Shown: positions 35,067-39,180 of the stretch, one piece after another | Position numbering within the stretch: position 1 is the stretch's first letter | Layout: each line of letters opens with the position of its first letter | DNA from: Methylotenera sp. | Lineage (GTDB): Bacteria; Pseudomonadota; Gammaproteobacteria; Burkholderiales; Methylophilaceae | NCBI GenBank assembly: GCA_028688575.1 | Contig: JAQTXW010000019.1 | Span: forward strand, 1-39,180 | Direction of reading: 5' to 3' | Length of the DNA: 39,180 nucleotides | Made by a program: the position numbers and the translations under genes | Notes under the pieces: model-generated | What the model saw: the letters and a program-made list of their open reading frames with translations, nothing else | Databases searched by the model: none | What the model was told of the DNA's origin: nothing

Positions 35067-35978
35067 CTAGGAAAACTTCAACATACTCAATACCAGCACC
35101 ACGACCATTGCAAAATGCACCATGGCCCAGTGACGATAACTCTCAAGTAGCGCTTGTGGAGATTGAGCAGAAATCAAAAACAAATGGCCATCTGCGGGTT
35201 TTGACAAGGTGAAGTCACCTTGAAATGCATGCATGGCATGTCTGGCCTGCACTTGAGCGATGGCATCTCGGCGCGCTAACTCCCATTCAGACATTTCTAT
35301 CTCCCCGTTGCGGTCGTGATCATACTGATTCAGGAGCTTTTGCGGGTTGCGCTTCAGCTCTGCGAGTGTTGCGCGTACATCACGGTTAACCGCATCTTCA
35401 TTGAAATACTCATGGCGCGTATCCAGCTGTCCAAGCACATACAATGGCTTTCCTGCTGGCAGATACGCTTCCACATAGCGGTGCTCATTTTTAAAAAAAG
35501 TACGCTGTTCGGCAAAAATGATTTCTGCCCCCCTAGGGTCCACCGTGCAAGTGCCAGTATCGTCATTAAGCTGAAAAGAAACATCACTCTCAACATACTC
35601 CAGCAATCGGTTATCAACTATTTTGCTTGAATAGCTTTGTTCACGGCGATTAGCATAGACCCATGCCCGATACCATACGCATGGAATGCCATGATAAGGC
35701 GTTTTAAGTAGCTTATCTGTTGACGCCACGCCTTGCAACTCTACATAACCCTGCGCCGCAGCGGCAATTGTAGAAACAGGTGCTTCGGTGATTTTAAGCA
35801 GCCGCCAATAATTAAAATAAGCCGCAAAAGTGCTGGCAGCCAATGCCAGTAAAATTAAAAACAACCAGGCTGCTTTCTGTGCTGTGTCTAAATGCAGCAA
35901 ATAGGCCGCGTACAACATCCCTAACGGGAACGCAACGCCTATCAAATTAACCACATAAGTATTTATTCTGTTAAACAC
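35067..35978 (-). CDS. GIDE-domain membrane protein with an EF-hand
   Basis: 303 residues. Two transmembrane helices at the N-terminus (about 10-28 and 36-56) are followed by a GIDE-like domain (about 65-205), recognised by AAAQGYVELQGVA, TPYHGIPCVWYRAWVY and the later EAYLPAGKPLYVLGQ. Unlike animal MULAN there is no RING finger. A canonical 12-residue EF-hand loop DHDRNGEIEMSE lies at 220-231, and a last transmembrane helix at about 285-301. Bacterial GIDE proteins often pair with LemA, which is encoded 86 bases upstream on the same strand. Function is unknown; calcium control of a membrane process is my inference. Confidence 0.82.
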   Translation of the reverse strand: MFNRINTYVVNLIGVAFPLGMLYAAYLLHLDTAQKAAWLFLILLALAASTFAAYFNYWRLLKITEAPVSTIAAAAQGYVELQGVASTDKLLKTPYHGIPCVWYRAWVYANRREQSYSSKIVDNRLLEYVESDVSFQLNDDTGTCTVDPRGAEIIFAEQRTFFKNEHRYVEAYLPAGKPLYVLGQLDTRHEYFNEDAVNRDVRATLAELKRNPQKLLNQYDHDRNGEIEMSEWELARRDAIAQVQARHAMHAFQGDFTLSKPADGHLFLISAQSPQALLESYRHWAMVHFAMVVVLVLSMLKFS

Positions 35979-36064
35979 TGCTTAATCGCTTAAACAAAAT
36001 CACTGCCAAGCATACACCATAGAATGGCTAACATTTGCTTATCGTAATTACTGTAAAAGCCCTG

Positions 36065-36628
36065 TCATTGTCGATTAAATCTGGCAGAAACGTCGATGTC
36101 CTTCAGTTGTTCGGATGAAAACTTCAACATCTCTGCACGCTCAAAGCCAAACAATGCCGCCACAATCACATCTGGGAACTGTTTAATCCTGACATTATTA
36201 TTAGTAGCCGTGTCGTTATAGAACTCACGCCTATCCGCAATCTGATTCTCCAAGCCTGTAATGCGCTGCTGTAAATTTAAAAAAGTTTGATCCGCTTTTA
36301 AATTGGGGTAATTCTCTGCCACCGCAAACAAACCACCTAAGCTCGTGGTGAGTGCGGATTCAGCCAAATTCAATGCGGCAACGTCATGTGTTTCTCGCGC
36401 GGAATCCACACCAGCTCGCGCCTTTATCACGTTTTGCAAGGTTTGCGCCTCGTGCGTCATATAAACCTTGCAAGTATCTATCAGCTTCGGCAATTCATCA
36501 TTTCGCTGCTTTAACAACACGTCAATATTCGCCCATGCTTTTTCCACATTATGTTTAATATTGATTAAACTGTTGTAAGTTACCACTAAATAAAATGCAA
36601 TAATAATTAAAACAATCCAGAATATCAT
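36065..36628 (-). CDS. lemA: LemA family protein
   Basis: 187 residues. One N-terminal transmembrane helix (about 1-17) is followed by the LemA signature YNSLINIKHNVEKAWANIDV and LLKQRNDELPKLIDTCKVYM, then long helices including LGGLFAVAENYPNLKADQTF and NLQQRITGLENQIADRREFY, and the closing IKQFPDVIVAALFGF. LemA proteins are membrane-anchored helical bundles of unclear function, often beside GIDE or TPM-domain genes. Here a GIDE gene follows on the same strand, so the two probably form an operon. AGGGAG lies about 8 bases before the ATG. Confidence 0.92.
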   Translation of the reverse strand: MIFWIVLIIIAFYLVVTYNSLINIKHNVEKAWANIDVLLKQRNDELPKLIDTCKVYMTHEAQTLQNVIKARAGVDSARETHDVAALNLAESALTTSLGGLFAVAENYPNLKADQTFLNLQQRITGLENQIADRREFYNDTATNNNVRIKQFPDVIVAALFGFERAEMLKFSSEQLKDIDVSARFNRQ

Positions 36629-36682
36629 ATCGTTAGCTCCCTTTTATTCCTATAAATCCTGATAAATTATAGACCACCTTAT

Positions 36683-38047
36683 TTATAAGGCACCGAGTAT
36701 GGTGGGGCCAACCTTCTCCCAATAACGGGAAAAGCGCTTTAGCCGCTGCTCGCTAATTTCCACATCCACCAATTTAGCCACGGGCTCCCATCTTGTTGCA
36801 TATGGCCTCAATAATGTCTTTATTTTTGAATTCGGCGTCTCTTGCGTCACCAGTTGCCCCACGCCCTTTTGTTGCAACACGTCATAAGTGTGACCTAGCC
36901 ATACTTCCACATCAATCATTTCACTTAAACAGTCTGCCATAAACTGCAATCGGTTAAGTGGCCAATCTTCATATAAAACAGGATCAAATACAAAAATCTT
37001 GGGGAAAGGCTTTTGCATTAAAAGATTACTGGCACACAACATTTCGTCATGTACGAATACGGCAATTGTTTTAGAATCTGATGATGCATGCATCGGCATT
37101 GGTTTGACTGCATATTGCTTACCAGACCCTGCCGTGGCCTGCTTAAATAAGCGTACGCTCAGCGCTTCATAGCTATCATCAAATGGACAGGTGACATGAC
37201 AGTCTGCGCAGTATCTCTGGCCTGTATAGCGCGCCAGGCTCTCTTTATTGAAATAATAGGGTTTGGAACTAAATGTAGACGCCACCCATTGCCATGACAA
37301 ATGGTTACTTGCCAAATCACCATCTAACAAACACAACTCAAACCAATCGGCAGCCTCGCGCCAGTCCATTTTCAAGTGATGCACAATGTAGCTTGCGAGC
37401 CACATACGCGCATGGTTATGCAAATACCCCTCACTCAATAATGTCTGAATAAACCCATCCATGCACGGCAGTCCTGTTTTTCCCTGCCTGACTGCATCAC
37501 TCAAGGGTCGATATTCTAGCATGACCTTTGCGGGCTCCATTTCGCTCAATATCGCATTGTCTTTTGCATACCAGACTTGCCGCCAATAGTCGCGCCAAGC
37601 CAGCTGCATCAGCATATTTTCCGCAACCACGCCAAAACGACGCTTAACAAATACCAGCACTTCATTTAAGGTAATGCAACCATGCCGTAAATAGGGGGAT
37701 AAGTGCGTGACTGCACCATTCAAAAAATTACGATTTTTAGCATAAGCGATGGCATCGACATCATTCAGCTTTTTAATGGCCTGCATACGGCCACCCGCCC
37801 ACTCTGAGCGTAAATCCATGCCCTTGGCCTCGGGAAACAACCGTTTAATATAATGCAAACGTTCTATATGATCATGAGGCAATTTAATTTTTTGTATTGG
37901 CCGCATTGCTGCATTTCCGATAAATTTGCTTAAGTGTACACCACCCCGCTGCATTTCACCCAACAGCCCGATTGCAGGTAATAAAATTTTTATATGCAAA
38001 AATAATGAAATATCATGCAATAATAATCGCTCATATCGGCTATGCAT
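36683..38047 (-). CDS. Photolyase/cryptochrome-like FAD-binding protein with apparently permuted domains
   Basis: Up to 454 residues. About 50-300 is the helical FAD-binding domain of photolyases: LSPYLRHGCITLNE, AWRDYWRQVWYA, GLPCMDGFIQTLL, GYLHNHARMWLASYIVHH and LDGDLASNHLSWQWVAST (near 240-258). After a cysteine-bearing segment, RYCADCHVTCPF, near 277, residues about 325-425 look like the alpha/beta domain that normally precedes it: IAVFVHDEML, KIFVFDP, then a helix, a VEVWLGHTYDVLQ strand-helix unit and QLVTQETPN. No such domain is upstream. Starts at Met32 (37954, GGGTG upstream) or Met48 (37906) are also possible, and the first 31 residues do not look conserved. DNA repair versus photosensing is undecided. 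Confidence 0.78.
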   Translation of the reverse strand: MHSRYERLLLHDISLFLHIKILLPAIGLLGEMQRGGVHLSKFIGNAAMRPIQKIKLPHDHIERLHYIKRLFPEAKGMDLRSEWAGGRMQAIKKLNDVDAIAYAKNRNFLNGAVTHLSPYLRHGCITLNEVLVFVKRRFGVVAENMLMQLAWRDYWRQVWYAKDNAILSEMEPAKVMLEYRPLSDAVRQGKTGLPCMDGFIQTLLSEGYLHNHARMWLASYIVHHLKMDWREAADWFELCLLDGDLASNHLSWQWVASTFSSKPYYFNKESLARYTGQRYCADCHVTCPFDDSYEALSVRLFKQATAGSGKQYAVKPMPMHASSDSKTIAVFVHDEMLCASNLLMQKPFPKIFVFDPVLYEDWPLNRLQFMADCLSEMIDVEVWLGHTYDVLQQKGVGQLVTQETPNSKIKTLLRPYATRWEPVAKLVDVEISEQRLKRFSRYWEKVGPTILGAL

Positions 38048-38072
38048 ATTTTATGAATATTAAGGAACAAGA

Positions 38073-38522
38073 ATGATAGAACCCGTATGGTTTTGGGCAG
38101 TACTTGGTATTGTTTTAATCGCCTTTGAAATTTTAGCAATCGGCACGCTTTATGTTTTATGGTTTGGTTTAGCCGCGCTTTGCTTATCTTTTGCCACATG
38201 GCTCGCACCTGAGCTGCCCTACACCGTTCAGTTTATTGCTTTCGCCATACTCTCGGCCAGCTCACTATGGGTGTGGAAAAAATATGATAAAAAAACTGAC
38301 AAAAATTTTGCCATCGGTCAATCTCGTGGCGAAGAAATTGGCCGCATTGGTATTGTAAAGAAACCCACAGGCCCAACCCAAACGGGCATGATTCACTTTG
38401 CCCAAGGTCTCATGGGCAGCCGTGAATGGACCGCCATTTCTGATGAAGTCATAGAAACTGGCAGCAGTGCCCAAGTAGTGGCCGTAGAAGGCAACATCCT
38501 GCGTATCAGCAAATCGCTCTAA
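38073..38522 (+). CDS. NfeD-like membrane protein
   Basis: 149 residues. N-terminal hydrophobic helices (about 4-26, 28-45 and 50-66) are followed by a small beta-rich soluble domain (about 85-149), consistent with the short NfeD (YbbK-type) layout: a membrane anchor plus an OB-fold. The start MIEPVWFWAVLGIVLIAFEI is typical. AAGGAA precedes the ATG. NfeD genes pair with SPFH/stomatin genes, and one starts 44 bases downstream. Family knowledge: NfeD supports stomatin-type membrane complexes. It is divergent from the photolyase-like gene. Confidence 0.92.
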   Translation: MIEPVWFWAVLGIVLIAFEILAIGTLYVLWFGLAALCLSFATWLAPELPYTVQFIAFAILSASSLWVWKKYDKKTDKNFAIGQSRGEEIGRIGIVKKPTGPTQTGMIHFAQGLMGSREWTAISDEVIETGSSAQVVAVEGNILRISKSL

Positions 38523-38566
38523 CCTTTTAACCTCAACATTTTCAACCTCAACAAAAGGAATTCCAA

Positions 38567-39180
38567 ATGACAGAATTTAGTTTTGTACTGATATTTCTAG
38601 TAATCGTCGCTATCGTCAAAGGTGTGCGCATCGTGCCACAAGGTGAAGAGTGGGTGGTGGAACGCTTAGGTAAGTTTGCTGGGATCTTAACGCCTGGACT
38701 CCATGTGATTAACCCTGTATTCACTAAAGTAAGCTACAAAGTGACCACTAAAGATATTATTCTAGACGTGCCCGAGCAAGAGGTCATCACCAAGGACAAT
38801 GCTGTAATTTTAGCCAATGCCATTGCATTTATTAAAGTCAGCAAAATTGAGCGCGCAGTTTACGGCATTGAAAACTTCCGTGAAGCCATGCGCAACATGG
38901 TACAAACCAGCCTGCGTTCGATTATCGGCGGCATGGATTTAAACCAGGCGCTCACCTCGCGCGAGCGCATTAAAACAGAATTAAAAACTGCAATTGCTGA
39001 TGAAGCACTAGACTGGGGTTTGACTGTTAAATCGGTAGAAATTCAAGACATCAAACCATCACGCAACATGCAGGATGCCATGGAAAGACAAGCCGCGGCT
39101 GAGCGTGAGCGCGTTGCCGTAGTGACTGAGGCCGAAGGCGCCAAACAATCGCTCATTTTAAATGCTGAGGCTCGCCTTGA
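38567..39180 (+). CDS. qmcA: SPFH/stomatin-family membrane protein, 5' part
   Basis: The first 204 codons; the gene runs off the window. An N-terminal hydrophobic anchor (FSFVLIFLVIVAIVKG) is followed by the SPFH domain: RIVPQGEEWVVERLGKFAG, LTPGLHVINPVF, YKVTTKDIILDVPEQEVITK, ENFREAMRNM and RSIIGGMDLNQALTSRERI, then the coiled-coil start with MERQAAAERER and AEGAKQ. This is the QmcA/stomatin subgroup, which forms large membrane cages. AAAGGAA lies about 5-11 bases before the ATG. It follows nfeD after 44 bases and is likely its partner. The gene symbol is by family similarity. Confidence 0.9.
   Translation, partial: MTEFSFVLIFLVIVAIVKGVRIVPQGEEWVVERLGKFAGILTPGLHVINPVFTKVSYKVTTKDIILDVPEQEVITKDNAVILANAIAFIKVSKIERAVYGIENFREAMRNMVQTSLRSIIGGMDLNQALTSRERIKTELKTAIADEALDWGLTVKSVEIQDIKPSRNMQDAMERQAAAERERVAVVTEAEGAKQSLILNAEARL

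Overview
The window reads as one continuous stretch of a betaproteobacterial chromosome, made almost entirely of housekeeping genes. Gene content and local order (argS-SPOR-dsbA, lptM-lysA, pilE plus minor pilins, 6S RNA beside an EVE-domain gene) fit Betaproteobacteria. A Nitrosomonadales/Methylophilaceae (Methylotenera-like) methylotroph is my best guess: base composition looks AT-leaning by eye, and the lipoprotein beta-propeller and PurU suit one-carbon metabolism. That placement is an inference; no methanol or methylamine dehydrogenase is visible.

Layout. 1-6400: the 3' end of a TonB-dependent receptor, dgkA, yggX, phoU, rpiA, ilvA, a YVTN beta-propeller lipoprotein and an EVE-domain protein. 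6480-8470: a DUF2237 gene, the 6S RNA gene (recognised from conserved bubble sequences and a 10-bp closing stem) and a DUF3108 gene with a TonB-like N-terminus. 8800-16870: a minus-strand type IV pilus operon in the order pilE, fimT, pilV, pilW, pilX, pilY1. 17080-22330: lptM, lysA, purU, ispH, nudB, nadA. 22360-26540: a minus-strand block of argS, SPOR protein, dsbA and an SDR. 26610-30510: priA, tRNA-Gly(CCC), thiD, thiE. 30890-35000: a DUF465 gene, rhodanese, TusA-like protein, a small membrane protein and valS. 35060-39180: a GIDE-domain protein with an EF-hand, lemA, a photolyase-like protein with apparently swapped domains, nfeD and the start of an SPFH/stomatin gene.

Functional links. 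The pilus genes form a compact, overlapping operon for a major pilin, a minor-pilin priming complex and a tip adhesin. lptM-lysA, lemA-GIDE, nfeD-SPFH, thiD-thiE, rhodanese-TusA and argS-SPOR-dsbA are adjacent and probably co-expressed pairs or sets. Regulation is mostly implicit: four good intrinsic terminators are visible, and no riboswitch or CRISPR was found.

Intergenic DNA carries two repeat families. One is a ~68-nt element in three copies, one of which is closed by 14-bp terminal inverted repeats. The other is a REP-like hairpin with a 13-nt loop, present as two inverted doublets with near-identical spacing. The most unusual protein is at 36683-38047: a photolyase FAD-binding helical domain comes first and a photolyase-like alpha/beta segment seems to follow it, the reverse of the normal order.
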